Below are positions 30,365 through 40,267 of a stretch of DNA of 64,000 nucleotides, piece by piece. Below the pieces are notes generated by a model. The model was not told the DNA's origin. It saw nothing but the letters and a program-made list of their open reading frames with translations, and did not search any database. Position numbers and translations under genes: made by a program. Source of the DNA: Neobacillus sp. SuZ13. Lineage in GTDB: Bacteria; Bacillota; Bacilli; Bacillales; Cytobacillaceae. Each line of letters opens with the position of its first letter. The stretch's first letter is position 1. Location of the stretch: assembly GCF_030123365.1 (NCBI RefSeq), contig NZ_CP126107.1, forward strand, positions 5,569,501-5,633,500. The letters run 5' to 3'.

Positions 30365-31774
30365 ATGCTATCGTTTCAAATAAACCGCTCACATAATAAA
30401 ACATTAACCAAACAGGTATATGAGCACATTAGGGAAATGATATTAAAGAAAAAATTGAAAGATAATGATCGTCTTCCCTCAACGAGAGAACTCTCCATCT
30501 CCATTGGTGTATCAAGAAATGTAACACTTGAAGCATATGAGCAGCTTGTTGCAGAAGGATATTTAATTGTACGGCCTAGGTCAGGTACATATGTAGCTCC
30601 AGGAGCGTCTTTTCAGATAAGAGAAAGAAAATCTCCACATGCTATTTTGAAAGAAGAACATCAAGTAATTAAGGATGAGGGAGTCATTGACTTTCGAGCA
30701 GGGAATCCTGCAACGGATCATTTTCCACGACAAATATGGGGGAAGCTTGCAAAGGAAGTTTGTCTTGAAGCGCCGGATTATATATATGGCTACAACAGCT
30801 CATTAGGTATGAAAGAATTAAGAATGGTACTATCGATCTATCTTTCAAGAACAAGAAGTGTTGAATGTCACCCAGATCAAATTTTTATTACCGCTGGAGC
30901 AACACAGGGTCTTTCCCTCATTACAGACTTATTAGCGCATAGGGAGAACTATGTAGCAGTCGAAGATCCTGTTACCGATGAAATGAGAAATATTTTTTCT
31001 TTCGCAGGTGCAAAGATCCAGCCGGTACAGGTAGATGAACATGGGATCATTCCTGAATATCTTTCTAAATCAAATATACCAAGCTTTGTTTTTGTGATAC
31101 CTTCACACCAGTTTCCAATAGGAGGGACGTTACCAATTCAGCGTCGGATCCAACTTATTGAATATGCACGAGAAATGAATTGTTACATTGTAGAGGATGA
31201 CTATGATAGTGAGTTTACTTATGAGGGAACAGCCGTAAATTCGATGCAAGGACTTGATCGGGAACGTGTAATATATGTTGGTACCTTTAGTAAAATCCTC
31301 TCTCCTGCATTAAGGATTGGATATGTGATCCTTCCAACCCATTTAATTGAGAAATTTAGGGAAATAAAATGGTATAGTGATCGCCATAGCTCATCACTCG
31401 AGCAATTAGTATTAGCACGTTTTATTAATGAAGGATATTTAGACCGACACGTTCGGAATATGAAAAAAATCTATCGAAAACGAAGAGAAGCACTAGTAAC
31501 TAGTTTGTACGAGAATTTTAATAGTCCAGTTATTTTAGGTCAAGCAGCAGGAATGCATCTGGTCGTTGAATTCTCTGGTGTAAACTTTAATGATTTATTA
31601 ATGAATTGGATCCAAAAATATGGTGTTATAGTCTATCCAGTTGAAAGGTATGCTATCAAAAAAGGGTACCACATCAATCGTATTATTATGGGGTATGGCA
31701 GTTTAACAGTGGAAGATATTCAGGAAGGAGTAAAAAGACTTAAAGATGCAATTGAGAATTATCAGCAAAAATAA
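30365..31774 (+). CDS. MocR/PdxR-family PLP-dependent transcriptional regulator
   Basis: This fusion of about 469 residues has a GntR winged helix (about 10-75; LPSTRELSISIGVSRNVTLEAYEQL, partly) joined to an aminotransferase class-I fold (about 100-465). The PLP-binding Lys is in YVGTFSKILSPALRIGYV, and the DYDSEFTYEG block precedes it. Such proteins sense amino acids or PLP. The start is the ATG at 30365, with AAGGAG 7 bases upstream; the TTG at 30359 is one base from that site. The divergent racemase gene is the likely target. Amino-acid racemase control by MocR proteins is plausible but inferred. Confidence 0.93.
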   Translation: MLSFQINRSHNKTLTKQVYEHIREMILKKKLKDNDRLPSTRELSISIGVSRNVTLEAYEQLVAEGYLIVRPRSGTYVAPGASFQIRERKSPHAILKEEHQVIKDEGVIDFRAGNPATDHFPRQIWGKLAKEVCLEAPDYIYGYNSSLGMKELRMVLSIYLSRTRSVECHPDQIFITAGATQGLSLITDLLAHRENYVAVEDPVTDEMRNIFSFAGAKIQPVQVDEHGIIPEYLSKSNIPSFVFVIPSHQFPIGGTLPIQRRIQLIEYAREMNCYIVEDDYDSEFTYEGTAVNSMQGLDRERVIYVGTFSKILSPALRIGYVILPTHLIEKFREIKWYSDRHSSSLEQLVLARFINEGYLDRHVRNMKKIYRKRREALVTSLYENFNSPVILGQAAGMHLVVEFSGVNFNDLLMNWIQKYGVIVYPVERYAIKKGYHINRIIMGYGSLTVEDIQEGVKRLKDAIENYQQK

Positions 31775-31875
31775 AAAAGAAAGATTGTCCTATTCTCCAA
31801 GATATTGCAAGTGAAGTAAGCTCCCAGCAATAATGGAACCTGTTATTTTGCCTCCTATTTCTAAGGTAAAATGCG

Positions 31876-31902
31876 AAAAGCCAAGGAATTAATCCTTGGC
31901 TC
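31876..31902 (-). terminator. Terminator of the Ig-repeat protein gene
   Basis: On the minus strand AGCCAAGGA-TTAA-TCCTTGGCT runs into TTTCGC, 12 bases past the stop codon. Confidence 0.8.
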
Positions 31903-31913
31903 ATTCATTAGAT

Positions 31914-33326
31914 TTAATGTCTTACAACTTTGATTGTTCTCTTTTTACTTTTATTACCTGCCTTATCCTTTGCAGTTACAGCAAGTGTTGTTCCTTTTTT
32001 CTGTGCTTTGATTTTTACTGAGTAGTTTCCTTTTGAATCAGCATTAGCTGAGCCAAGGGTTTTACTTCCTACTTTCACAGTAACTCTTGAGTTCGCTTCA
32101 GCTTTCCCTTTTACTTTTTTATCGTTATCATCTACTTTATAAACAGTTGGCTTTTTCGGTGCAATCACATCTGCAACAGTTACCGATGCACTTGAACTTA
32201 CATTTCCAGCACCATCTTTAGCGCTAACTGTTAATTTTGCACCTGCTTTTTGAACAGCGATCTTCACAGAATACGCTCCATTAGAGGCTGCTTTCGCCGT
32301 TCCTAGCACTTTGCTTCCGTTTTTAACCATAACTGAAGAGCCTGCCTCTGCCTTTCCAGTTACTACTTTGTCGTTATTATCAACCTTGTTCACTACTGGC
32401 TTGCTTGGTGCAACAACATCTGCAACAGTTACTGTCAAACTTGCGCTCACATTTCCAGCGCTATCTTTAGCTGTAATGGCTAACTTTGTGCCTGCTTTTT
32501 GAACAGCGATCTTTGCGGAGAAAGCTCCAGTGGTTGTTGCAGTATTGGCAGTTGCCAGTACTGTATTCCCACTTTTAATAGTAATAGTAGATCCGGATTC
32601 TGCCTTTCCAGTTACAACCGTATCATTATTATCAACCTTATTTACACTCGGCTTATTTGGCGCAACATTGTCTATAAATGCAGCACCGATAAGGTATAAA
32701 TCATTTTCTGTATTATTGTCCAAGTAGTTATCATAGAAGTTATCTTTATCTAGAACTCCCACATAGTATGTACCACCTTTAGCTTGGTACGCTTGGTATT
32801 CAATCCCGGCCGCATCAAATTCCGAGCCTAAATATACTAATTTATCATTCTCAACAAAGTCTTTTTGCTCTACAGCGAATCCTAAATCAATAGCACTCGA
32901 GTTAGCTGCCCCAGCTACTAATAAAATACCATCCTTAGGCACGACTACTTTATGAATATCAAGATCAAACAATGGAAGTAATTGACCAATTGTTGGTTTT
33001 TCATATGAAGTATCATCTGCAGAATCAAAATCATTGTTGGGCTCCGTTTCAAGCAAATAATCTTCACTACTAGGAATACTACTACTCGTAACACCCATTT
33101 TATTAAAGCTTTTTGCTGAATAAGACGGAGAACCTTTTACTACTTTTTCAAGTTGATTTAGCGCATAAGAATTAATAATACCTTTTTGGAGTGGCTTTTC
33201 AACCTGACGTTCAATGAATTTCTTTGATAACTCATACTCGTTTCCTTCTGCCTTAACAGTACCAATAGACAAAGATGAAACTAATAACCCTACTGCAGCC
33301 AACGACAAAATTCCTTTATTACGCAC
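31914..33326 (-). CDS. Secreted protein with three Ig-like repeats
   Basis: This 470-residue exported protein has a signal peptide over about residues 1-26. A middle segment (about 90-215) looks like a bacterial pre-peptidase-type beta domain (LLETEPNNDFDSADD start). Three Big_6-like Ig repeats of about 80 residues follow, each beginning AP.KP.V.KVD.ND..V.GKAE and containing AKD.AGN. The last repeat is Lys-rich and has no wall-anchor motif, so the protein may stay attached by charge. The GTG start has GGAGGGG 5 bases upstream. Function unknown; adhesion or cell-wall association is a guess from the domains. Confidence 0.88.
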   Translation of the reverse strand: MRNKGILSLAAVGLLVSSLSIGTVKAEGNEYELSKKFIERQVEKPLQKGIINSYALNQLEKVVKGSPSYSAKSFNKMGVTSSSIPSSEDYLLETEPNNDFDSADDTSYEKPTIGQLLPLFDLDIHKVVVPKDGILLVAGAANSSAIDLGFAVEQKDFVENDKLVYLGSEFDAAGIEYQAYQAKGGTYYVGVLDKDNFYDNYLDNNTENDLYLIGAAFIDNVAPNKPSVNKVDNNDTVVTGKAESGSTITIKSGNTVLATANTATTTGAFSAKIAVQKAGTKLAITAKDSAGNVSASLTVTVADVVAPSKPVVNKVDNNDKVVTGKAEAGSSVMVKNGSKVLGTAKAASNGAYSVKIAVQKAGAKLTVSAKDGAGNVSSSASVTVADVIAPKKPTVYKVDDNDKKVKGKAEANSRVTVKVGSKTLGSANADSKGNYSVKIKAQKKGTTLAVTAKDKAGNKSKKRTIKVVRH

Positions 33327-33704
33327 GAAATCCCCTCCGTTTTTTCATTATAAAGAACACCATGCTATACCTATACTACTACATCCTTCCCGGCACGACC
33401 ATTAGATTCTATAGGCATTTTTCTACAAAAAATACAGGGATTATATAAAAAGAGAAGTAACCACTTTGGCTACCTCCTGCCATCCACTTGTTCTTCAAAT
33501 TGATATGAAAAATAGCTGAAATTGCAAAAATCGGCCTCAAATTTCACATTTGAACCCCAAAATGACACCTTTCACTACAAAAACGGCTCCAAATTTGATT
33601 TTTAGTCGTTCGATTCGTGCTGCCAAAACCGCTATTATGAATGTGCTGGAATTGTTGATTTGGCGGTTGTAAAGCACAAAATAAGCGGTAGAGGGTGTCT
33701 GGAA
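33327..33704. other. Intergenic stretch between the Ig-repeat and HTH genes
   Basis: About 380 bases with no supported gene. It contains two loosely similar segments (around AAAAATCGGCCTCAAATTTC and AAAAACGGCTCCAAATTTG). The promoters of both divergent genes should lie here, but I could not fix them. Confidence 0.45.
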
Positions 33705-34664
33705 ATGACGGGTTTAAAGTCAGGCAATATTGAGGGATTCGAGCAGTTTTCACAATTTTCTTCACTGAAGGAATTGAATACACATATCGAGAAGTGGTTA
33801 ACCGTTCACAAGCATGATTTTTCTAAAGGGGAATTGGTAGGGTTTAAGCGGCTGGTTCGTTTTTCTTCAAAATTACCTGGCGTATGCAATGCCAAAATTG
33901 GAACGGTCTTAAAAGCGATTCACGAAGAATACCACCTTAATGGAATCTCGCGCTCAACCTTTAAACGAATGATACTAAAAGCAAAAGAATTGGGAATTCT
34001 AACGGTTTATGAAACTGAAAGAAAGAATGGTTCGCAATCTAGTAATCTATATATCATCAATCGATTTCCTGCAAATGAACCACCTAAAGAGGAAATACTG
34101 GACCACCCAAAAGAAACTAATAATCTTTTAAAAACTGAAAAAGATCAAAAGATAAAAGAACGTAAAGAAGAATCGTCCGTATTAGACCATACCTATGTGA
34201 GTGACCGAGTTCCACAACCTTTTGTCCAGCTAGTAAAATGCTTTTTTCCTGAAGCAATGACCATCGAAGAGTATTGGAGGACAGTGAATTTGGCTGCGGC
34301 TAGCTACAGGTGGGAACTTGATCTACACCAAATCCAAGATGTGGCTATCCAATCCTTCAAGCAGCTCATAAGGAAGTTGAAGTTCAACAGAAATGTCAGG
34401 AATCCATTCGCTTATTTTTACGGAATCGCAGAGAATAAGTTTTGCGTGCTTTTTCATGAAGTACTTAGGGATAAGTATGATTTATCTGATGCGGAAATGG
34501 AGTTTAGTCTTGGTTTGAGCAAGAATTACTATTCTATATCATATGACCGTCAAACATATCTTCCGAGAAATTGGGCGAGGATAAATCAAGCCAGCCGACA
34601 CTCCCTATATCCAATGACACTGCCAATTCATGAACGGCCAACCGCAATGCCATTAATATTATAA
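33705..34664 (+). CDS. Helix-turn-helix protein, replication-initiator-like, function unknown
   Basis: This protein is about 319 residues. The N-terminal half has a winged-helix-like block, GVCNAKIGTVLKAIHEEYHL followed by GISRSTFKRMILKAKELGIL. This is the arrangement seen in plasmid-replication or DnaD-like HTH domains of Bacillus. A charged linker (about 125-170) is followed by an alpha-helical domain with RNPFAYFYGIAENKF, which resembles the helical ends of these proteins. The start is the ATG at 33705 (MTGLKSGNIEGF) because conserved-looking sequence begins there; the TTG 45 bases upstream is weaker. It is chromosomal-type and alone; I know no defined role. Confidence 0.75.
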   Translation: MTGLKSGNIEGFEQFSQFSSLKELNTHIEKWLTVHKHDFSKGELVGFKRLVRFSSKLPGVCNAKIGTVLKAIHEEYHLNGISRSTFKRMILKAKELGILTVYETERKNGSQSSNLYIINRFPANEPPKEEILDHPKETNNLLKTEKDQKIKERKEESSVLDHTYVSDRVPQPFVQLVKCFFPEAMTIEEYWRTVNLAAASYRWELDLHQIQDVAIQSFKQLIRKLKFNRNVRNPFAYFYGIAENKFCVLFHEVLRDKYDLSDAEMEFSLGLSKNYYSISYDRQTYLPRNWARINQASRHSLYPMTLPIHERPTAMPLIL

Positions 34665-34766
34665 AAATTCTCAGAGAGCGAGATATCGTAGTTCCATGAG
34701 ATACACTACTAGGTCGATTCCCATTGTTCTTTATTAATTTTTTCTAAGGGATTGTTGCTTTCTTAA

Positions 34767-34861
34767 ATTCGCTCATTGGGAGTGAAAATTCGCTCATTGT
34801 ACAACGGAATTCGCTCATTGATGCTTAAAATTCGCTCATTAAACACAATAATTCGCCCATA
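34767..34861. repeat. Array of five ATTCGCTCATT motifs with an exact 21-bp period
   Basis: ATTCGCTCATT starts at 34767, 34788, 34809 and 34830, with a degenerate ATTCGCCCAT at 34851. Each step is exactly 21 bases. Only the 11-base core is conserved; the other ten bases vary freely. There are no cas genes and no reading frame. The rest of the gap (34665-35061) has a weak hairpin only. Confidence 0.9.
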
Positions 34862-35008
34862 GACTAGTTAGGCGTATAAAAACGATGAGATTTATTGTTT
34901 AAGGGGCAGATTTACACCGAAATGAAGCTTTGATTTGATTGACTTTGATTTAAAACAACGATGTTTGCGTAAAAATGCTTACTTTTTAAGCACAGAAATC
35001 CCCTCCAC

Positions 35009-35032
35009 TTTGTGTGAAGGGGACATATTGTT
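35009..35032 (-). terminator. Weak hairpin after the oxidoreductase gene
   Basis: On the minus strand CCCCTTCAC-ACAAA-GTGGAGGGG is followed by ATTTC. It lies about 30 bases past the stop codon. The T-run is poor, so the terminator call is tentative. Confidence 0.5.
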
Positions 35033-35061
35033 AATATTTTATTCAATCAGTACCGAAATCT

Positions 35062-35970
35062 TCATTCATTTGAATCAATATATTTCACGATTTTCTCGCA
35101 AATTTCATGGGTAATCAGTGAATCATCAATAGATGGTTCCGGTGTGTTATTATTTTGAACGCAATCAATAAAATGATCTAATAATTGATAAAAGCCGCGT
35201 TTATACAGGGTTGGCTCCCAGTCACCGAATTTTGAAATATTTATTTCTTTATTATGATAGTGAGTTGTTTCTACGAGACTGTTTACGACGTATTTATCAT
35301 GTCCAGTCATGTACTCAATGATTTCTTCTGTGACACCGCTATTTCTGTTCATGATCCCGATAACGGTACATCCTTCTCCAATGAGTGTGATGACCAAATG
35401 TTCAAGCATTTCACCATTTTTAAGGTACTCTACCTTGACATCTTTGACCTCTGTATCCATCAAAAACCTGAGTGTATCGACAACATGGATAAAATCTTCC
35501 ACAACAAACCTTCTTACAAAGTCTGGAGCTGAGAATCTATTTTTTTGCATGATAATTAAGTTGGCTTTTCCCTTTTCTTTCAGCTCTTTGACTTTCGGTA
35601 TAAATCTTCTATTAAAACCAACCATGGCAATCTTACCGTTCTCTTTTGCAAGCTTGGCAATTGTTTCAGTTTCATGAAAATTCATCGAAATCGGCTTGTC
35701 TATGTATGTATGGATCCCATTTCTTAGTAACGTTTCAGCTATTTCAAAATGGGCCTCTGTCGCTGTACTCACAATGGCTGCATCGATGCCTATCATGATT
35801 AGTTCTTCTACAGACTGAACCTTTTCTTGAATCCTATATTTTCTTGATAAGCTGTTTAACGTGTCTTGATTTCTTGTACAAAGCACTAATTCAATACCTT
35901 CTTTTTCGGAAAGAACAGGTAGGTAGGCTTTTTTAGCAATATCACCTAATCCAATAATTCCAATTTTCAT
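35062..35970 (-). CDS. Gfo/Idh/MocA-family oxidoreductase
   Basis: This NAD(P)-dependent dehydrogenase of about 302 residues has a Rossmann start MKIGIIGLGDIAKKAYLPVL and the EKP-type motif as THTYIDKPISMN (I-D-K-P, Lys near residue 90). A C-terminal GFO_IDH_MocA domain has FVVEDFIHVVDTLRFLM. Sugar or inositol derivatives are the usual substrates; the actual one is unknown. The ATG at 35970 has GGAG 8 bases upstream. The longer frame upstream has no such site and adds residues outside the fold. It has no operon partner. Confidence 0.88.
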   Translation of the reverse strand: MKIGIIGLGDIAKKAYLPVLSEKEGIELVLCTRNQDTLNSLSRKYRIQEKVQSVEELIMIGIDAAIVSTATEAHFEIAETLLRNGIHTYIDKPISMNFHETETIAKLAKENGKIAMVGFNRRFIPKVKELKEKGKANLIIMQKNRFSAPDFVRRFVVEDFIHVVDTLRFLMDTEVKDVKVEYLKNGEMLEHLVITLIGEGCTVIGIMNRNSGVTEEIIEYMTGHDKYVVNSLVETTHYHNKEINISKFGDWEPTLYKRGFYQLLDHFIDCVQNNNTPEPSIDDSLITHEICEKIVKYIDSNE

Positions 35971-36066
35971 CTTCTTCACTCCATTATAGGCACTAATGAA
36001 AATTATACTGTTATAGACATTATTTATCAATTTGGCAAAGGGCGTTTAAACACCCACCTACCAGAT

Positions 36067-36100
36067 TAAAAAAACGAATCGGATAACCGAGTCGCCTTTT
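36067..36100 (-). terminator. Terminator of the PAS-GGDEF-EAL-kinase gene
   Basis: On the minus strand GGCGACTCGG-TTAT-CCGATTCG runs into TTTTTTTAATC, 130 bases past the stop codon. The plus strand also ends in TTTTTT, so it may act in both directions. Confidence 0.8.
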
Positions 36101-36232
36101 TTGGGTAATTGAATTTTCTTTTTATAATAATACTTTTTTGTGATGTTTTTTATCAAATCATACTATTTAACTTTATCTACCTGTTCAATTGCATGTAGTT
36201 CATAAATCTTTCAGCCGTTAGTACTATATGGA

Positions 36233-39200
36233 TCACTGACCTTCACCTAAAGCAAGTGGCAGCCTAACCTCAGCCGTTGTACCGTGATTTTCTTTACTTT
36301 CAAATGTCAGTGTTCCTTTATGTTGTCTGATAATCCTGAAACAGGTCATCACCCCTAATCCCGTTCCTTTTTCTTTGTTGCTATAGAAAGGTTCACCTAG
36401 TCTTTTTAATCGTTCTTCGCTTATTCCGATACCATTATCCCTTATCTGGATGGTGAAATATTCTTGATTGATAAAAGCTTTGACTCTTATGAAACCATTA
36501 TTCTTTTTATCCGTTGCTTCAAAACTATTCTTGCAAAGATTGATTAATACTTGTTTAATTTGATTGGCATCACACATAACCAATGGGAGGTTCGGTTCCA
36601 TTTCAACTGAAAAGTCAACATCATTAAGGATTGTTTCTGATTCGAGTAGTGTTTCAATTTCTTTTAACATTGAAGGGATCTGAACTAACTTAGGTTGAAT
36701 TTCTTGTGGTTTGGCAAGTGAAAGAAATTCTTTTATGATCTCCTCAATCCGATTAAACTCCGTCAGGATGACGTCAAAGTATTCATTTTTTACGAAACCT
36801 TCTCGGAATAATTGGATAAACCCTTTTATAGATGTTAGTGGATTTCTAATCTCATGTGCAACCCCTGCGGCCAACTCACCAACTAATGACAACTTCTCAG
36901 CATTCAATAGCATTTCTTCCGCTTTTCTTTTCTCTGTAATATCTTTTCCTACAACCATAATGTGTTCAAATTCGTCATTTTCATCTACGACGGGGGTTCC
37001 TGTACAATCAAATAATTTCCATTCACCATTTGCATGTAACAGCCTCAGCTCAGCTTTTGCAGGTAATTTAGTCCTGATCACCTCCGCGAATTGGTCCATG
37101 GCCCCATCCACATCCTCAGGATGAATAAGATTTAACGTACTATTTCCTTCAAAATATTCTGGTGAGTAACCAAGGACGGATTCGTGTGATGGGGATGCAT
37201 AGATTCCTTTCCCCTTTAAATCGAATAAAATAATTAAATCTGTCATGTTTTCAGCAATCAACCGATATTTACTTTCACTCTCAAGCAAGGCTTTTTCAGC
37301 ATTCTTACGGTCGGTAATATCGATACATGAACCAATTACCTCCACTACTTCGCCACCACGTTTAATGGGTCTTAACGCGGCTAGATAAGAGATTCCATTA
37401 AGTTTCTCTTCATAATGAACATGTTCTTCCCCATTCCACGCTCTTTGGTAGTATGCTTGCTTATTCTCTGCCATCTCTTTCGGAAGAAAATCACTCAACT
37501 GTTTTCCTACTACAATACTCGGAATAAGGCCTAAGCTATACAATAATTCACCATCACACAAGGTGTGAATAAATTTACCGTTTATTTTTTTATATTTAAA
37601 GGTCATTCCCTGCTGCAGGCGAATCGTTTCATTTAATTCTTTTTTGGCGATACGTACTAATTCTTCGGACCACATGCGTTCATTAACATCCTGCGAGATT
37701 CCATAATCCTTGACTATTTTCTGAATGCTAACGATCGAATTTTCTAATTCGTTTGCTGAAAGTGGTTTGGCGAATAGAAACCCTTGTCCTTCATCACAAA
37801 GATGTTCTTGCAAGAACATTAGTTGCTTCTTTGTTTCAATTCCTTCAGCAACTACGTTTAAATTCAAATTATGGGCCATTGAAATAATGGTTTTTACAAT
37901 CGTTTCATCATTCGGATTATTTTGCAGTCCCCGTACAAAGGACTGATCAATCTTCAAAGTATCCAAAGGGAATTTTTGTAAATAATTCAAAGAACTAAAA
38001 CCTGTCCCAAAATCATCAATACTAAGGCGAACTCCAATCTTTTTAAGCTTTTGTAAGGTTGTAATGGTGCGTTCTATATTCGCTGTTATGCTTTCGGTAA
38101 TCTCTAATTCTAAATATTGGGGCTCCAGCCTTGTCTCGTTCAGGATCCTAGCAACTGTTTCATCTAAATTAGAAAGTGTAAATTGCTTGGCTGATAGATT
38201 GACAGAAATCGTGGTGGTAAATCCTTTTTGCTGCCACTCTTTATTTTGCTTACAAGCAGTGTATAAAGCCCACTCACCAATAGGAATAATTAATCCTGTT
38301 TCCTCTGCAATAGGAATAAAGGTTCCAGGTGCTACCTGGCCCCATTCTGGATGATTCCAGCGGATTAAGGCTTCTACACCTACAATTTTTCCTGTTTTTA
38401 AACTCATTTTCGGCTGATAATGGAGGAGTAATTCCTCTTGTTGAATCGCTTTATGAAGATCCATTTCCAATGCCAAGGGATTTATATTGGAAGCCTGATT
38501 ATTCGATGAATAAAACTTAAAATGATTTTTCCCTTCCTTTTTAGCTTGGTACATGGCAAAATCAGCATGCTTAATTAAGGTTTCCACCGTTTCTCCATCT
38601 TCTGGGAATATACTGACCCCCATGCTCGGACGAGCATAGATATCATAATTTTGAATCCTAAATGGAGCAGCCACCACATCCACAATTCTCCTGCACACTT
38701 TTGCAGCCACATCTCGATCAGCGTCTTTCAGAATGATAATAAATTCATCGCCGCCTTGCCTAAAAACGATGTCTTTATCTTTTAAAGAAAAGGTAAGCCG
38801 TTTGGCTACTTCTTTAAGCAAATCGTCTCCTGTATTGTGACCGAGGGTATCATTGACCACTTTAAACCGATCAAGATCCATAAATAAAACAGCCAATTTT
38901 TGTTTTCTTTTTGCCGCACTGACCAGTTCGCTTGTTAGACTTGAATTTAACTTATTGCGATTTGGCAAACCTGTTAAATAATCATGGTAGGCCATATGTT
39001 CATTTGCTATTTCAATTTCCACTTGTTTCGTAATGTTCTGAGATATCCCAAAAACACCATTAACTTCTCCATTTACGAAAATAGGTGCCATTGTCACATT
39101 TAAATGAATGATCGAACCCTTCCGATCTAATATAGAGGTTCTAAAATTTTGTGCCTCTCCTTTAATGCATCGTGTAAAATGATCTAATACTTCTTCCAGT

Positions 39201-40195
39201 TTTTCAGGGACAATCATTTCCTTAAAATTGATCGGCTTTAATAATTCTTCCTTACGATACCCCGTTACTTCTTCACAAACACTATTACAGCTAGTAAAAT
39301 TACCGTCTAAATCAAACGAGTATACACTATTGGCATTATGTTCAAATAGCGATTTATACCGTTGGTCATTTTTATCTAATTGTTCAAGTAAGGCTTTCTT
39401 CTCTGTAATATCTATTCCAACCGCCATAATGGCTGGTTTCCCATTAAATAGAATTTTGGTTCCAGATGCTTCTACATCTATGGTCTTTCCATCTACGGTA
39501 ATTAATTTACATTCACTTGGGCCGACTTTTCCATTTACTAACACTTCCTTAAAACGGTCCGATAAGATTTGCCTACTGTCCGGATGAATAAAGTCAAAGA
39601 GATCCCTGCCAACCAGCTGATCATCATAAACGGCACCAAGCCCCTCTAATCCAGCTTGATTTACAAGAACTATTCTTCCTTCTTGATGAACAATAATAGG
39701 TGTTGGAGAAACTTCTACTAAACTTCGGTATCGGTCCTCACTTTCTATGAGTGAACGATAATTGTTTTCGTTCATTTTAAGCTGTTCTTGTAATTTTAAA
39801 GATTCTCTTTTTTGTAAAGTAATGTCATGTACAAAACCGCTTATGGCGATAACCTTTCCCACTTCATCTAAGATTGGATGAGAACGATCTTGCACCCATC
39901 GAACCTCACCATCGGAACGAATGATTCGATATTCTACAACTGTTGACTCCCCTACTAATTGCCTGTTGATTGCATCTTCAATCATCCATTTGTCTTCCGG
40001 ATAAACCGACTCTAACCATATAAGGGGATTCTCGAAGAAATATTTTTGCGGATACCCAAATATGGAAGCAATACCTTTAGAAACCCATAAAGTATCCTCT
40101 TGTAAGTCTTTATACCAAATCGTAAGTTCTGGGCTATCGAAAATTTTATGTACTATATTTTCTTCGAATAGGGAAGCAATAGATCCAACATTCAT
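36233..40195 (-). CDS. Fused PAS-GGDEF-EAL-PAS-histidine kinase
   Basis: This single protein of about 1320 residues joins c-di-GMP turnover to a two-component sensor. Domains in order: three PAS (about 20-395), GGDEF (about 405-565, intact RQGGDEF at about 481), EAL (about 575-820, intact EALIRW at about 608 and IDDFGTGFSSL), two PAS (about 870-1085), HisKA (phospho-His in GVAHEIRNPL at about 1114) and HATPase (NLCKNSFEAT, DNGIGI, GTGLGVMTCF). No transmembrane segment is seen, so it is cytoplasmic. The last four-fifths of the kinase resembles sporulation kinases. The ATG at 40195 is chosen because the 32 codons upstream cross a riboswitch terminator. A c-di-GMP-I riboswitch lies directly upstream. 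Partner response regulator unknown. Confidence 0.93.
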   Translation of the reverse strand: MNVGSIASLFEENIVHKIFDSPELTIWYKDLQEDTLWVSKGIASIFGYPQKYFFENPLIWLESVYPEDKWMIEDAINRQLVGESTVVEYRIIRSDGEVRWVQDRSHPILDEVGKVIAISGFVHDITLQKRESLKLQEQLKMNENNYRSLIESEDRYRSLVEVSPTPIIVHQEGRIVLVNQAGLEGLGAVYDDQLVGRDLFDFIHPDSRQILSDRFKEVLVNGKVGPSECKLITVDGKTIDVEASGTKILFNGKPAIMAVGIDITEKKALLEQLDKNDQRYKSLFEHNANSVYSFDLDGNFTSCNSVCEEVTGYRKEELLKPINFKEMIVPEKLEEVLDHFTRCIKGEAQNFRTSILDRKGSIIHLNVTMAPIFVNGEVNGVFGISQNITKQVEIEIANEHMAYHDYLTGLPNRNKLNSSLTSELVSAAKRKQKLAVLFMDLDRFKVVNDTLGHNTGDDLLKEVAKRLTFSLKDKDIVFRQGGDEFIIILKDADRDVAAKVCRRIVDVVAAPFRIQNYDIYARPSMGVSIFPEDGETVETLIKHADFAMYQAKKEGKNHFKFYSSNNQASNINPLALEMDLHKAIQQEELLLHYQPKMSLKTGKIVGVEALIRWNHPEWGQVAPGTFIPIAEETGLIIPIGEWALYTACKQNKEWQQKGFTTTISVNLSAKQFTLSNLDETVARILNETRLEPQYLELEITESITANIERTITTLQKLKKIGVRLSIDDFGTGFSSLNYLQKFPLDTLKIDQSFVRGLQNNPNDETIVKTIISMAHNLNLNVVAEGIETKKQLMFLQEHLCDEGQGFLFAKPLSANELENSIVSIQKIVKDYGISQDVNERMWSEELVRIAKKELNETIRLQQGMTFKYKKINGKFIHTLCDGELLYSLGLIPSIVVGKQLSDFLPKEMAENKQAYYQRAWNGEEHVHYEEKLNGISYLAALRPIKRGGEVVEVIGSCIDITDRKNAEKALLESESKYRLIAENMTDLIILFDLKGKGIYASPSHESVLGYSPEYFEGNSTLNLIHPEDVDGAMDQFAEVIRTKLPAKAELRLLHANGEWKLFDCTGTPVVDENDEFEHIMVVGKDITEKRKAEEMLLNAEKLSLVGELAAGVAHEIRNPLTSIKGFIQLFREGFVKNEYFDVILTEFNRIEEIIKEFLSLAKPQEIQPKLVQIPSMLKEIETLLESETILNDVDFSVEMEPNLPLVMCDANQIKQVLINLCKNSFEATDKKNNGFIRVKAFINQEYFTIQIRDNGIGISEERLKRLGEPFYSNKEKGTGLGVMTCFRIIRQHKGTLTFESKENHGTTAEVRLPLALGEGQ

Positions 40196-40220
40196 TTGAA
40201 TACCCCAATCTAAATGTATT

Positions 40221-40253
40221 AAAAAAATAAGGCTATTTCTTTTAGAAATAGCC
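40221..40253 (-). terminator. Riboswitch expression-platform terminator
   Basis: On the minus strand GGCTATTTC-TAAAAG-GAAATAGCC-type arms (GGCTATTTC with AAATAGCC) run into TTATTTTTTTAAT. It lies between the aptamer and the ATG at 40195. It is a perfect intrinsic terminator located where ligand binding could decide transcription of the kinase gene. Confidence 0.88.
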
Positions 40254-40267
40254 GATGAGATCGTATC

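Noticed and set aside
33544..33783. A 79-codon minus-strand frame
   Set aside because: It overlaps the start of the HTH gene in antisense and has no ribosome site or family resemblance.
33705..34664. Plasmid or integrated-element replication gene
   Set aside because: The HTH protein resembles replication initiators only loosely. No origin iterons, partition, integrase or attachment site is seen around it.
34767..34861. CRISPR array with 11-bp repeats
   Set aside because: The repeats and 10-base intervals are far too short for CRISPR and there are no cas genes.
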